From assembly GCA_947501325.1 (NCBI GenBank), contig CANMVC010000001.1:1240001-1304000 (forward strand): 64,000 nt of DNA, written 5' to 3'. Position numbers and translations under genes: made by a program. This document shows positions 15,895 through 25,979 of this stretch, in pieces. Source of the stretch: an uncultured Sphingomonadaceae bacterium. GTDB lineage: Bacteria; Pseudomonadota; Alphaproteobacteria; Sphingomonadales; Sphingomonadaceae. Under the pieces are notes generated by a model that made no database searches, was not told where the DNA came from, and worked only from the letters and a program-made list of their open reading frames with translations. Every line of letters starts with the position of its first letter. The first letter of the stretch is position 1.

Positions 15895-17061
15895 TTATAA
15901 AATTGATACACCGCCTGACGGTTCGCAGACAAAAAGCTGTGCGATAGCTTGATCGGGCGTTTGATAGTGTTGGTTTATCCACGTTTCCAGCGCAGCCACT
16001 TTTGTTTTTGGCACGATCGCGACAACGCAGCCGCCAAAGCCACCGCCGGTCATCCGGCCGCCGCCCGCTCCCCTTAAAAATTCAGCTGTAATGTCAACCA
16101 GTCGGTCGATTGCAGGGACCGTAATCTCGAAATCATCGCGCATTGAGACATGGGATTGCGCCATCAGCGTGGAAACTGTGTCCTGATCACCTGCTGCAAG
16201 TGCTGCTCCGGCGGCCAATGTGCGGGCATTTTCGGTAACCACATGCCGCGCCCGGCGATAGGCCACCGGGTCTAATCCAGCGCGCCCCGCTTCGAGTTGT
16301 TCGATAGTCAGATCCCGCAGTGCTGCAACACCATAATGGGTTGCGGCCTGCTCACACTGGATACGCCGCTCATTATAGGCGCTGTCGACGAGCCCCCGCT
16401 GAACACCGGAATGAATAACCACTATGACCATATGGTCGGGGATCGGAATGGGCTTGGTAGCCAGGGACCTGCAATCAATCTGCAACGCTGACCCGGCCAG
16501 ACCGCGCGCAGAAACCAGCTGGTCCATGATCCCGCAAGCACAGCCGACATAGTGATTCTCGCTATGCTGTGCCGTCAATGCAAGATCTGTCTCGTTCAAT
16601 GCGCCAGGCTGGCTTAGTTCCGTAAAAGCCTTGGCCAGTGCCACGCCCAGTGAAGCGGAGGATGAAAGGCCTGCGCCCTGAGGCACATTCCCGCCAATTG
16701 CGATATTCGCGCCAAGAAGCGATAACCCTTTATCGATCAGGCTGGCAGCGATTCCGCGGACATGATTTTTCCATTCGGTCGATTGTTTTGCAAACGGCTC
16801 TGTCAGATCGAAGCTATCTCGATCGCTGTCGAAATCGCAGGCGACCACATCAACCTGACTCCCACTGCCTGGTCCGATCGCGACCATCGTTTCATAGTCG
16901 ATTGCACAGGGCAAAACAAAGCCGTCATTATAGTCGGTATGTTCGCCGATCAGGTTCACGCGGCCGGGTGCCGCCACCAGTATTGCCGGCTCTGTGCCAT
17001 AGGTCTTAATGAAGGCCTGCGTCACCCGTTGCTGCAAAAGCGCGCGGCGTTCGGCAGTCAT
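15895..17061 (-). CDS. galK: Galactokinase
   Basis: A 388-residue GHMP kinase. The galactokinase signature GRVNLIGEHTDYNDGFVLP (about 29-47), the ATP loop PQGAGLSSSASLG (about 127-139) and the C-terminal GGGRMTGGGFGGCVVA are present. It phosphorylates galactose at C1, the first Leloir step. The ATG overlaps the galT stop codon by four bases, so galT and galK are translationally coupled. Galactose is presumably supplied by the GH36 and GH42 enzymes nearby and the symporter upstream. Confidence 0.96.
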   Translation of the reverse strand: MTAERRALLQQRVTQAFIKTYGTEPAILVAAPGRVNLIGEHTDYNDGFVLPCAIDYETMVAIGPGSGSQVDVVACDFDSDRDSFDLTEPFAKQSTEWKNHVRGIAASLIDKGLSLLGANIAIGGNVPQGAGLSSSASLGVALAKAFTELSQPGALNETDLALTAQHSENHYVGCACGIMDQLVSARGLAGSALQIDCRSLATKPIPIPDHMVIVVIHSGVQRGLVDSAYNERRIQCEQAATHYGVAALRDLTIEQLEAGRAGLDPVAYRRARHVVTENARTLAAGAALAAGDQDTVSTLMAQSHVSMRDDFEITVPAIDRLVDITAEFLRGAGGGRMTGGGFGGCVVAIVPKTKVAALETWINQHYQTPDQAIAQLFVCEPSGGVSIL

Positions 17062-18083
17062 CGGGCCTGCTCACTGAAACGGGTATCACTGACAGACCGC
17101 AGCATGTCTGCCGCTTTCTCGGGCGTCAGGTCGCGCTGTGCTTCGGCTAGCATTTCGTAGCCGACCATGAACTTGCGGATGGTGGCAGAGCGCAGCAGCG
17201 GCGGGTAGAAATGCGCGTGGAGCTGCCAATGCGCCGCGTCATCCTCACCAAAGGGCGCGCCGTGCCAGCCCATGGAATAGGGAAAGCTGCAGTGAAAGAG
17301 ATTGTCATAGCGTACAGTGAGCTCTTGCAAGGCCAGAGCCAGATCGTCCCGCTGGTCGCCGTTCAGGTCCGGCATACGCTGTACGGGAAAGCGGGGCAGC
17401 AGCAGCGTCTCGAACGGCCATTCCGCCCAATAGGGCACGATGGCCAGCCAGTGATCCGTTTGCACCACCACCCGTTCGCCAAGCTCTGCTTCGCGCTGGG
17501 CGAGGTCGAGCAGCATGGGGGTTCCGAAGTTTGCGGAATGGCCGCGCATACTGGCATTTTCGCGGCGCAGTTCGTCGGGGACGTGGCTCGCGGCCCAGAC
17601 CTGGCCGTGGGGATGGGGGTTGGAACAGCCCATCATTGCGCCCTTATTCTCGAATATCTGGACCGATGTGTAAGTTTGCCCAAGCCTATCCGAAAGCTCA
17701 CACCATGTGTCCACAACCGCCACGATCTGGTCCCGGGACAGTTGCGGCAGGGATTTGCCGTGATCGGGCGAGAAACAGATGACGTGGCATTCGCCAGAGG
17801 TCGTCTCGGCCCGGAACAGCGGATCGCCTGCCTGCTGAACCGGCACATCTTCCATCAACGCGGCAAAGTCATTCTTGAAGACAAACACCCCATCATAGGC
17901 GGGATTCTGTTCCCCCGTGATCCGCCCGTTTCCCGGACACAGATAGCATTCGGGATCATAAGACGGCAGCGGCTCTTCCAGTTCCCCCTCATCGCCCTGC
18001 CACGGGCGGGACAGCCGTTGCGGCGAGACCAATATCCACTCGTCTTTCAGCGGGTTATAGCGGCGATGCGGTTTGTCAAACAT
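17058..18083 (-). CDS. galT: Galactose-1-phosphate uridylyltransferase
   Basis: A 341-residue GalT (HIT superfamily). The catalytic HPHGQVWA motif (SNPHPHGQVWA) is intact, and the N-terminal RRYNPLKDEWILVSP and zinc-site ECYLCPGN are present. It swaps UMP between UDP-glucose and galactose-1-phosphate. It overlaps galK by four bases and starts five bases after the symporter stop codon, so the three form one operon. No galE is visible in the window. Confidence 0.96.
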   Translation of the reverse strand: MFDKPHRRYNPLKDEWILVSPQRLSRPWQGDEGELEEPLPSYDPECYLCPGNGRITGEQNPAYDGVFVFKNDFAALMEDVPVQQAGDPLFRAETTSGECHVICFSPDHGKSLPQLSRDQIVAVVDTWCELSDRLGQTYTSVQIFENKGAMMGCSNPHPHGQVWAASHVPDELRRENASMRGHSANFGTPMLLDLAQREAELGERVVVQTDHWLAIVPYWAEWPFETLLLPRFPVQRMPDLNGDQRDDLALALQELTVRYDNLFHCSFPYSMGWHGAPFGEDDAAHWQLHAHFYPPLLRSATIRKFMVGYEMLAEAQRDLTPEKAADMLRSVSDTRFSEQAR

Positions 18084-18088
18084 GGCCG

Positions 18089-19552
18089 TTACGTCAGCGC
18101 CTCTCTAAATCCGGCAAAGCGCGCTTTATTGCCCATGGCGCGATTGGCCAGCAAGGCGGCGATGACCGATGTTGCCAGCGTGACCACCATGAAGTCGATA
18201 TAATGCATGGTGATAATGCCCGCCGGTTCCAGCCGGAACGTATAGGCACCATAAAGCAGCACGCCCCAGATCACCCCGCCAACCGCTGCTGGCGCGCAAA
18301 CCCCGCGAAACAACAGTCCGGCGATAAAGGCGGAAAGGATCGGCATCGATAACAAGCCGTTTAGCTGCTGCAGCAGGTTGATGATACTCTCCGCATTTTG
18401 GTAAAGCGGCACCAGCATGATCGCAACGACCGTCAACAGGACCGAAACCGCCCCGCCCAATTTCCAGTGATCCTTGACCTCGCCAATGAATTGCTCGTGA
18501 AAGTCGACCGAATAAAGCGCAACCGAACTGTTGAGCACCGCGCTAAAGGTCGTGATCACGGCCGCCGCCACCATCGCGGCAAACGCGCCCGACAACCATC
18601 CCGGCAGCACTTCGGCCACCAACCGGCCATAGGCGGCATCGCCGATGTCACCAAACAGCTTGTACGCCACAACACCGGGAATGACGACAATCGGCGGCAC
18701 GATCAATATGCGGATGATCGCCGCAACCATCACGCCCTTTTGCGCTTCCTTCACCGTCGGCGCCGCCATTGCCCGCTGGGTGATGTTCTGGTTGGTCGAC
18801 CAGTAGAATATCTGGATGAAAATCATGCCGGTAAACAGGGTGTGAAACGGGATGGGTGAATCCGGCCCGCCGATCATCGAGAGCCGTTCCATGGGCATAT
18901 CGGTGACAATATCATAGTCCACCGCTGCCAGCGCCAATATGACGATGGCCACCGCCAGGCCCAATATGCCAACGCCCGAATAGGTGTCCATCACCGCCAC
19001 CGCGCGCAGCCCGCCGAAAATCGTATAGGCCGCCGAGATGACAGCCAATATGCCGGCAAAATAGATCAGCGGTATGTCGCTGCCAAATAGCGACTGCATG
19101 AACAGGGCCCCGGAATAGAGCGCGGCGGGCAGATAGATCAGGATATTGCCGAACAGGAATAGTCCGGAAATCAGCGTCCGGATGCTCTTGCCCTTGTAGC
19201 GCTTTTCGAGCAGCTCGGTCACCGTCGTACAGTTATTCTTGTAATAGATCGGGACAAAAACGAACGCGAGGATCAGCAATCCCGCAAAGCCGCAAATCTC
19301 CCACCAGGCGAGGAGCAGCATCTGGTTGCCATTCATCCCGACCAGCTGATCGGTCGACAGATTGGTCAGCGTGATCGAGCCGGCAACAAACAACCATGTC
19401 AGGCCGCCACCAGCCAGAAACACGTCCTTGCTCGACCCGTCATGGGTCTTCGCCTGCCGGACTTTTGCCCAGGTTGCAAAGCCGATAATAGCGGTGATGG
19501 CGATGCAGACGATAATCTGTACGCCGCTGGTTGTCGGTAAATTGGCTAGCAT
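18089..19552 (-). CDS. Sodium/solute symporter (SSS family), probable galactose transporter
   Basis: A 487-residue inner-membrane protein with about 13 or 14 hydrophobic segments and SSS marks: FLAGGGLTWLFVAGSITLTNLSTDQLVG near the N-terminus and the FGGLRAVAVMDTYSGVG block in the middle. SGLT-type members import sugars with sodium. The galactose assignment is inference from its place at the head of the galT-galK operon and opposite two galactosidases. The ATG at 19550-19552 follows AAAGGGGATCGC. Confidence 0.88.
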   Translation of the reverse strand: MLANLPTTSGVQIIVCIAITAIIGFATWAKVRQAKTHDGSSKDVFLAGGGLTWLFVAGSITLTNLSTDQLVGMNGNQMLLLAWWEICGFAGLLILAFVFVPIYYKNNCTTVTELLEKRYKGKSIRTLISGLFLFGNILIYLPAALYSGALFMQSLFGSDIPLIYFAGILAVISAAYTIFGGLRAVAVMDTYSGVGILGLAVAIVILALAAVDYDIVTDMPMERLSMIGGPDSPIPFHTLFTGMIFIQIFYWSTNQNITQRAMAAPTVKEAQKGVMVAAIIRILIVPPIVVIPGVVAYKLFGDIGDAAYGRLVAEVLPGWLSGAFAAMVAAAVITTFSAVLNSSVALYSVDFHEQFIGEVKDHWKLGGAVSVLLTVVAIMLVPLYQNAESIINLLQQLNGLLSMPILSAFIAGLLFRGVCAPAAVGGVIWGVLLYGAYTFRLEPAGIITMHYIDFMVVTLATSVIAALLANRAMGNKARFAGFREALT

Positions 19553-19637
19553 GCGATCCCCTTTGCCCCCTTGTTCTGTTTTCCCCGGGGTGGCTTTTGT
19601 TAGGACCAGTCTACCCAAAAGCCAAGCCGAATTGCGT

Positions 19638-19652
19638 CGGAAACCGTTTGAC
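19638..19652. promoter_or_regulatory. Possible operator in the galactoside divergent promoter
   Basis: The 131-base divergent region between the symporter and the GH36 gene holds a short palindrome AAACCGTTT (19641-19649). It has the C/G centre and A/T flanks of LacI-family operators but is short, and no LacI gene is in the window. This is a weak candidate only. Confidence 0.25.
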
Positions 19653-19683
19653 TTTGCGCCAGAATTCATCGCCTAATCGGCCG

Positions 19684-21789
19684 ATGGTTGAGAGGGGAAC
19701 AAGCTGGCGGCTGGATGGCAATGCCATCACATTGGTGTTTGTCGCCGCCGGACGCGATGAAATAGATCTGGCCTATCTGGGCCCGCGCTTGCCCGATGGC
19801 GAAGACCTCTCGGCACTGGTGGCTGCGGGACATTTTAGCCGCCACGAAAATGAGCCGGATGCCCCCCGCATAGGCGGACTCTTGCCGCAAGCCCGTGACG
19901 GCTATCGCGGCCGGCCGGCTTTTCAGATCCGGTCCGGCGAACAGGCCGTCCATTGCGATTTTCAACTCGTCAATGTCGAAGCGGATGGACCCCAGATGAT
20001 AGCCATGTGGGTTGAGAAATCGACCGGCTTGCAAGTCGACCTGCACTGGAAAATTGTCGATGCCCGCACCCTTGAAGTAACAACCCAATTGTTGGCCGAT
20101 GACGAAGGGGACATCATCCTTGAATCCGCGTCATCGCTCTCCCTGCCGCTGCCCCGCCCATTTAGCCATATGACCGCTTTTCATGGGCGCTGGGCGCGCG
20201 AGATGCAGGCGACGACAAGCCGCATCGGTCCCCAGGCCATCGAGATGCGCTCGGCCAATGGCAAGCCCGGCTTTGATGCGGGCAACTGGCTGATCTTTCA
20301 TGGCGATGACGGCCAGAAAGATGGCGGAGAATGTCTTGGCATTCATGCATCTTCCTGTGGCGATCATCTGGCCCATGTCATGCAGGATCAGGATGGCCGG
20401 GCCTGCCTGTCCATCGAGGCGCTACGGCAACCGGGCGGAATTGCGCTGAACGCCGGTGATACTGCCGATCTCGGCCAAGTGACGTTGATCCTCGGCGCCA
20501 ATCGGGATCATCTCACGCAGCTGTTTCACGATCATGTCCGGACGCATATCCTGCCGCAGCGATCAGACTGGGGGCCGCGCAAGGTCCATCTCAACAGCTG
20601 GGAAGCGCTGGCCTTCGATCTCGATGACGCCAAGCTGAAAAGGCTGGCAAGTGCCGCCGCTGATCTTGGCGTCGAGCGTTTTGTGCTCGATGATGGCTGG
20701 TTCAAGGGGCGACGGAGTGACGATGCCGGTCTCGGCGACTGGCAGGTGGACGAAGCCATTTTTCCGGGTGGCCTGACGCCGCTCATCGACCATGTGCAGG
20801 GACTCGATATGGATTTCGGCCTGTGGGTTGAGCCGGAAATGGTGTCGCCCGACAGCGATCTATACCGCGCCCATCCCGACTGGTGCCTGCATGATGATCG
20901 TGCGGATCGTCCGACGGAGCGCAATCAACTGGTGCTCGATCTCAGCCGCGAGGATGCCTTTGCGTATATCTATGACGCGCTGGCCGCTTTGCTCGACAAA
21001 CATGATATTGCCTATCTGAAATGGGATCATAACCGGCGGCTATTTCCTGACAATGGCTTGCAGCAATTTGCGATCCAAAGGTTGCTCGGCAAGCTGCGGC
21101 AGCGCTATCCGGCGGTGGAGATTGAAAGCTGTTCCAGCGGTGGCGGGCGCGTGAGCTTTGACATATTGCAGCAGTGTCACCGTATCTGGCCGAGCGACAA
21201 TAATGACCCGATCGAACGGCTGCGGATCATGGAAAGCTGGGCGCGGTTCCTGCCGCTCGAGATCCTTGGCAATCATGTCGGACCTTCGCCCAATCCGATC
21301 ACCGGTCGCCGCACCGATATGGATTTCCGCGCCAAGGTCGCCCTGTTCGGTCATATGGGTGTCGAGACCAATCCGGCGGCGATGAGCGAGGATGAGCGGG
21401 CGGTCTTGCGGGCGCATATCGCGCTCTACAAGCAATGGCGCGACCTGTTGCATCAGGGTGATTTCCGGCAATTGCACCATCCCGAAACCGGCATTTATGG
21501 CCAGATGGTGGTCGGCGACCAGAGCGCGCTGGCCGTTGTCGCGCAGACCGCCTTTGCGGAGAATTTCAATGTCGCGCCGGTCCGCTTGCCGGGTCTGGAT
21601 GCCGGAAAATTTTACCGCGTCACCCTGCCCAAGCCGTGGCCGCAAAAGGCGTCTGCCTATCTCGCCGATCCCGCTGCGTGGGAAAGCGGGATGGTCTTGA
21701 GCGGGCGGGTGCTGGCCGAACGCGGTTTGGCGCTGCCACTGACCCACCCCGAAACAGCCTGGCTGATCGCCATCGAAGAAAAGGGATAA
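19684..21789 (+). CDS. Alpha-galactosidase, glycoside hydrolase family 36
   Basis: A 701-residue GH36 enzyme. The nucleophile motif YLKWDHNR, the CSSGGGRVSFD block and the acid/base motif SDNNDPIERL are all present, as is the domain-entry motif LNSWEA...FVLDDGWF. It removes alpha-linked galactose from oligosaccharides. I see no signal peptide when the ATG at 19684 (MVERGTSWRL) is used, so it probably acts in the cytoplasm on imported oligosaccharides. GH42 follows after seven bases, so the two are co-transcribed. Confidence 0.93.
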   Translation: MVERGTSWRLDGNAITLVFVAAGRDEIDLAYLGPRLPDGEDLSALVAAGHFSRHENEPDAPRIGGLLPQARDGYRGRPAFQIRSGEQAVHCDFQLVNVEADGPQMIAMWVEKSTGLQVDLHWKIVDARTLEVTTQLLADDEGDIILESASSLSLPLPRPFSHMTAFHGRWAREMQATTSRIGPQAIEMRSANGKPGFDAGNWLIFHGDDGQKDGGECLGIHASSCGDHLAHVMQDQDGRACLSIEALRQPGGIALNAGDTADLGQVTLILGANRDHLTQLFHDHVRTHILPQRSDWGPRKVHLNSWEALAFDLDDAKLKRLASAAADLGVERFVLDDGWFKGRRSDDAGLGDWQVDEAIFPGGLTPLIDHVQGLDMDFGLWVEPEMVSPDSDLYRAHPDWCLHDDRADRPTERNQLVLDLSREDAFAYIYDALAALLDKHDIAYLKWDHNRRLFPDNGLQQFAIQRLLGKLRQRYPAVEIESCSSGGGRVSFDILQQCHRIWPSDNNDPIERLRIMESWARFLPLEILGNHVGPSPNPITGRRTDMDFRAKVALFGHMGVETNPAAMSEDERAVLRAHIALYKQWRDLLHQGDFRQLHHPETGIYGQMVVGDQSALAVVAQTAFAENFNVAPVRLPGLDAGKFYRVTLPKPWPQKASAYLADPAAWESGMVLSGRVLAERGLALPLTHPETAWLIAIEEKG

Positions 21790-21796
21790 GAGCCAA

Positions 21797-23734
21797 ATGA
21801 TGAAACTGGGATGCTGCTATTATCCGGAACATTGGCCGGAGGATATCTGGGCCGACGATGCCAAGCGCATGGTGGAAATAGGGCTATCGCAGGTGCGTAT
21901 TGGCGAATTTGCGTGGAGCCGTCTCGAACCGGCGGCGGGGCAATATGAATGGGACTGGCTCGACCGGGCAATCAAGACGCTGGGTGATGCGGGCTTGGAG
22001 ATTATTCTCGGCACACCCACCGCAACACCGCCCAAATGGCTGGTCGACAGCATGCCCGATATGGTCGCCGTCGACGAACAGGGCCGCCCGCGCAAATTCG
22101 GATCGCGCCGCCATTATTGTTTTTCCCATCTGGGCTATCGCGAACAATGCCAACGGATCGTCGAGGCGATGGCGCAGCGCTATGGCGACAACCCGGCCAT
22201 TGTCGCGTGGCAGACCGATAATGAATATGGCTGTCACGATACGATTGTGAGCTATTCCGATGCCGCAGCGTCAGCATTTCGCCGGTGGCTGGCCGACAAA
22301 TATGATGATGTGGATGCGCTCAACAGCGCCTGGGGCAACGTCTTCTGGAGCATGGAATATCGCAGCTTTGATGAGGTTGATCCGCCTAATCTGACGGTGA
22401 CCGAGCCCAATCCGGCCCATGTGCTCGACTATCGCCGCTTTGCCTCGGACGAGGTTGTTACTTTCAACAAGCTGCAGGTGGATATATTGCGCGCGCGGTC
22501 GCCGGGGCGGGACATGATCCACAATTATATGGGGTTCTTCACCGAATTTGATCATCATGATGTGGGCAAGGATCTCGATGTTGCCAGTTGGGACAGCTAT
22601 CCGCTCGGCTTTCTCGAACAATTCTGGTTCAGTGATGAGGAAAAGCTGCGTTACACCCGCCAAGGCCATCCCGATATTGCCGCCTTTCACCACGATCTCT
22701 ATCGCGGATGTTGTGCCGGTGGCCGCTGGAGCGTGATGGAGCAGCAGCCCGGACCGGTAAACTGGGCGCGCTATAATCCCGCGCCGCTGGACGGCATGGT
22801 CCGGCTGTGGACGCTGGAGGCGATGGCGCACGGAGCGGAGCTGGTGTCCTATTTCCGCTGGCGGCAGGCACCCTTTGCGCAGGAACAGATGCACGCGGGT
22901 TTGCTGCGTCCCGATAGCGCAGTCGCACCGGGTGGTGATGAGGCGGCGATGGCGGCGGCTGATATCCAGCAGCTCGGACAGATTGGCGAGACAGCGAAAT
23001 CGGTTGCTTTGCTCTTTTCCTACGAAGCCGCCTGGCTGTTCGAGGCACAACCGCAAGGGCAGAGCTTCCGCTATCTCGAGCTGGTTTTTGAAATGTACAG
23101 CGCGCTGCGGCAACTGGGTTTGAATGTCGATATCGTGTCGCCCGACGCGGTGCTGGATGGCTATAAAATGGTCGTCGTGCCGAGCCTGCCGATTTTGAGC
23201 CCGACACTGGTGGAGCGGATTGCAAAGCGGAACGTCCCGATCCTGTTCGGGCCGCGAACCGGCAGCAAGACCGCCGATTTTGCGATTCCAGCTGATCTGG
23301 CGCCCGGTCCGTTGCAGCAGCTGATCCCGTTGAAAGTGGCGCGGGTGGAGAGCCTGCGGCCCGGCATGTCCGAAAAAGGGTCGGACTATGAAGTCACGCG
23401 CTGGATTGAGACGGTGGAAACCGCATTGTCAGCCGACGAAATGGTCGATGATGGCCGCGGCGTGCTCTTCTCCAACGGGCCCGTCCGCTATCTTGCCAGC
23501 TGGCCGCCTGCACCGCTGATCAAGCGGGTTTTTGCCGACATGGCGGGGGAGGCTGGCGTCGCGATATTCGACCTGCCAAGGGATTTGCGCGTCCGGCAAC
23601 TCGGCGATGTCCATTTTGCTTTTAACTATGGAACCGGCGATTGCGACATCACTGATCACATGCAGGGCGGTGCGCTGATTTTGGGCGAGGCGCGGATCAA
23701 GCCCGCCGGTGTTGCCGCTTGGCGGGCGGGCTAA
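21797..23734 (+). CDS. Beta-galactosidase, glycoside hydrolase family 42
   Basis: A 645-residue GH42 enzyme. It opens with the family block LGCCYYPEHWPED; the acid/base is in QTDNEYG and the nucleophile in VMEQQPGPVNW. A trimerisation-like domain follows the barrel and a small C-terminal domain ends the protein. It cleaves terminal beta-galactosides, without a visible signal peptide. Together with GH36, galT and galK it makes a route from alpha- and beta-galactosides to UDP-galactose. Its stop codon overlaps that of the convergent RSH gene by four bases. An ATG one codon later is equally possible as start. Confidence 0.94.
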   Translation: MMKLGCCYYPEHWPEDIWADDAKRMVEIGLSQVRIGEFAWSRLEPAAGQYEWDWLDRAIKTLGDAGLEIILGTPTATPPKWLVDSMPDMVAVDEQGRPRKFGSRRHYCFSHLGYREQCQRIVEAMAQRYGDNPAIVAWQTDNEYGCHDTIVSYSDAAASAFRRWLADKYDDVDALNSAWGNVFWSMEYRSFDEVDPPNLTVTEPNPAHVLDYRRFASDEVVTFNKLQVDILRARSPGRDMIHNYMGFFTEFDHHDVGKDLDVASWDSYPLGFLEQFWFSDEEKLRYTRQGHPDIAAFHHDLYRGCCAGGRWSVMEQQPGPVNWARYNPAPLDGMVRLWTLEAMAHGAELVSYFRWRQAPFAQEQMHAGLLRPDSAVAPGGDEAAMAAADIQQLGQIGETAKSVALLFSYEAAWLFEAQPQGQSFRYLELVFEMYSALRQLGLNVDIVSPDAVLDGYKMVVVPSLPILSPTLVERIAKRNVPILFGPRTGSKTADFAIPADLAPGPLQQLIPLKVARVESLRPGMSEKGSDYEVTRWIETVETALSADEMVDDGRGVLFSNGPVRYLASWPPAPLIKRVFADMAGEAGVAIFDLPRDLRVRQLGDVHFAFNYGTGDCDITDHMQGGALILGEARIKPAGVAAWRAG

Positions 23735-25821
23735 AGCCGTTCGGCCTGGGCAATCGCTTCCGATGCCCGGAGCGCCGATAAAATCCGCATCAGGTGGTGG
23801 ACATTATGCACCTCCAGATCGACCTCGAACGTATGGAAGGGCGCATCGCGGTTGGTCATTCTGAGGCGCAGGATATTGGCATTGTGAAAGCCGAAAATCC
23901 CGGCCATCTCAGCGAGCGTGCCGGGCTTGTTGTGCAGCACAACCATCAACCGCGCCGCCGCGCCATCGGTTTCCATGCCCCAGCTGAGGTCCACCCAGTC
24001 GGCATCCACACCATCGGCGAGTTTCAGGCAGTCAATCGCGTGTACCTCGACATTGGCACCGCTGCGGCGCAGGCCAACGATGCGATCACCCGGCACCGGA
24101 TGGCAGCATTCTGCCAGGTCAAAGGCAACGCCAGGGGTTAGCCCCTTGATCGAAATCGCGCGATCCTGCTCCGGCCATTCGCGGTCGTCGTCATTATCGT
24201 TCACGCTGCCGGGCATCAGCGCTTCCATGACCTCCCGGTCACTCAGCTCGCGCGTGCCGATGGCGATCATCAGATCGTCCTCATCGTCCATATCGAGGCG
24301 CTTCAACGCCGCCTTCAACGCCTTTTTCCCGACCTTTCCGGGCAGCCGTTCGACAATCTCGTCATATAGCTTGGTGCCTATCTCGACAATCTCGTCGCGC
24401 TCCTTGTGCCGCACAAACCGGCGGATCGCGGCGCGCGCCTTGCCGGTGATGACAAAGGACAGCCAGCCAGGCTGCGGCTCCTGCCCATCGGATTTGAGGA
24501 TCTCGACGACGTCGCCGTTGGTCAGCTGTGTCCGCAGCGGCACGTGGCGGCCATTGACCTTGGCCCCGACCGCCTGATTACCCAGATCGGTATGCACCGC
24601 ATAGGCAAAATCCACCGTCGTCGACCCGCGCGGCATTTGCAGCAACGCGCCCTTGGGCGTGAAGGAAAATATCCGGTCCTGATACATGGCGAGCTTGGTA
24701 TTTTCGAGCAGTTCTTCGGCATCCTCGGCATGGTCGAGAATCTCGATGAGATCGCGGATCCAGCCCGCCTGCCCATCCGGCCCGCCACCCTGTTTATAGG
24801 CCCAGTGCGCCGCCAGCCCATATTCATTGTCGCGGTGCATGCGCTCCGAACGGATCTGTATCTCCACCCGCATATTATTGCCGTGCATGATCGTAGTGTG
24901 CAGCGACTGATAGCCGTTGCGCTTGGGGGTCGAGATATAATCCTTGAACCGCCCCGGAACCGTTTTCCATTTCTGGTGCAATATGCCCAGCGCCCGATAA
25001 CATTCCGCGCTGTTATCGGTAATGACCCGAAACGCCATGATATCGGTCAGATGCTCAAAACTGACATGGCGCTCCTGCATCTTGCGCCAGATCGAATAGG
25101 GGTGTTTTTCCCGGCCGCTTACCTTTGCCGCAAGACCGCCCGCTGCCAGCGCCTTTTCCAGCGAACGGGCAATTTTGTGAACCTGCCCGTCATCGCCTTC
25201 CTTGATCGCATTGAGCCGGCCGGTGATGGTCTCATAGGCTTCCGGCTCGAGATGACTGAAGGCCAGTAGCTGCATCTCGCGCATATATTCATACATGCCG
25301 ATCCGCTCGGCCAGCGGCGCATAAATATCCATCGTCTCATGGGCAATGCGTTGGCGTTTTTCTTCGCTTTTGATGAAATGCAGCGTGCGCATATTGTGCA
25401 ACCGGTCGGCTAGCTTGACCAGTAGCACGCGGATATCATCCGACATGGCGAGCAGGAATTTGCGCAAATTCTCCGCCGCGCGTTCATTATCGGTCTGCGC
25501 CTCAATCTTCGACAATTTCGTAACACCATCGACCAGCCGGGCGATGTCGGCCCCGAACAGCTTTTCAATCTCTTCGGTGGTGGTCAGCGTGTCTTCGACC
25601 GTATCATGCAGCAGCGCCGTCACGATGGTCTGCTGGTCGAGCTTGAGGTCAGTCATCAGCCCGGCGACTTCAATCGGGTGGCTGAAATAGGGGTCACCGC
25701 TCGCGCGTTTCTGGCTGCCATGTTTCTGGACGGAGAACACATAGGCGCGGTTGATCAGATCCTCATCCGCATCCGGGTCATAGCTGCGCACCCGCTCCAC
25801 CAGTTCATATTGCCGTAACAT
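23731..25821 (-). CDS. Bifunctional (p)ppGpp synthetase/hydrolase (RSH)
   Basis: A 696-residue RelA/SpoT homologue. The hydrolase HD motif is in ALLHDTVEDT (near residue 72), the synthetase has GYQSLHTTI, then TGS (near 400-460) and a C-terminal ACT domain. The intact HD motif means it can break down (p)ppGpp; alphaproteobacteria usually have one such enzyme with both activities. It sets the stringent response. The name rsh or spoT would both be used. A strong terminator of the upstream gene lies just before its start. Confidence 0.94.
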   Translation of the reverse strand: MLRQYELVERVRSYDPDADEDLINRAYVFSVQKHGSQKRASGDPYFSHPIEVAGLMTDLKLDQQTIVTALLHDTVEDTLTTTEEIEKLFGADIARLVDGVTKLSKIEAQTDNERAAENLRKFLLAMSDDIRVLLVKLADRLHNMRTLHFIKSEEKRQRIAHETMDIYAPLAERIGMYEYMREMQLLAFSHLEPEAYETITGRLNAIKEGDDGQVHKIARSLEKALAAGGLAAKVSGREKHPYSIWRKMQERHVSFEHLTDIMAFRVITDNSAECYRALGILHQKWKTVPGRFKDYISTPKRNGYQSLHTTIMHGNNMRVEIQIRSERMHRDNEYGLAAHWAYKQGGGPDGQAGWIRDLIEILDHAEDAEELLENTKLAMYQDRIFSFTPKGALLQMPRGSTTVDFAYAVHTDLGNQAVGAKVNGRHVPLRTQLTNGDVVEILKSDGQEPQPGWLSFVITGKARAAIRRFVRHKERDEIVEIGTKLYDEIVERLPGKVGKKALKAALKRLDMDDEDDLMIAIGTRELSDREVMEALMPGSVNDNDDDREWPEQDRAISIKGLTPGVAFDLAECCHPVPGDRIVGLRRSGANVEVHAIDCLKLADGVDADWVDLSWGMETDGAAARLMVVLHNKPGTLAEMAGIFGFHNANILRLRMTNRDAPFHTFEVDLEVHNVHHLMRILSALRASEAIAQAERL

Positions 25822-25855
25822 ATTGGCAAACTGTCTGGCTTTCCGCGCAGGGGCA

Positions 25856-25913
25856 ACAAAAAAATAGCGTTGAAGACATTGCCGTCGAGGGTCAGGGGCA
25901 ATGCTTCAACGCT
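25856..25913 (-). terminator. Strong rho-independent terminator after the CC_3452-type gene
   Basis: On the minus strand AGCGTTGAAG-CATTGCC pairs with GGCAATG-T-CTTCAACGCT (17 base pairs with one bulge), followed by a run of seven T. It lies 67 bases past the CC_3452 stop codon and ends that transcript before the RSH gene starts. Confidence 0.85.
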
Positions 25914-25979
25914 GGAGGTTAACCGGCCTGGCCATTTGCGTGACCGTAACGGGATTGAGTGGCCGGTGGTGAAGTCGAA

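Noticed and set aside
17211-18203. Open frame of 330 codons antisense to galT
   Set aside because: galT is certain on the other strand; the antisense frame has no recognisable motif.
22271-23113. Open frame of 280 codons antisense to the GH42 gene
   Set aside because: Shadow of the beta-galactosidase; no family pattern.
24406-25269. Open frame of 287 codons antisense to RSH
   Set aside because: RSH is certain; no ribosome site or domain.
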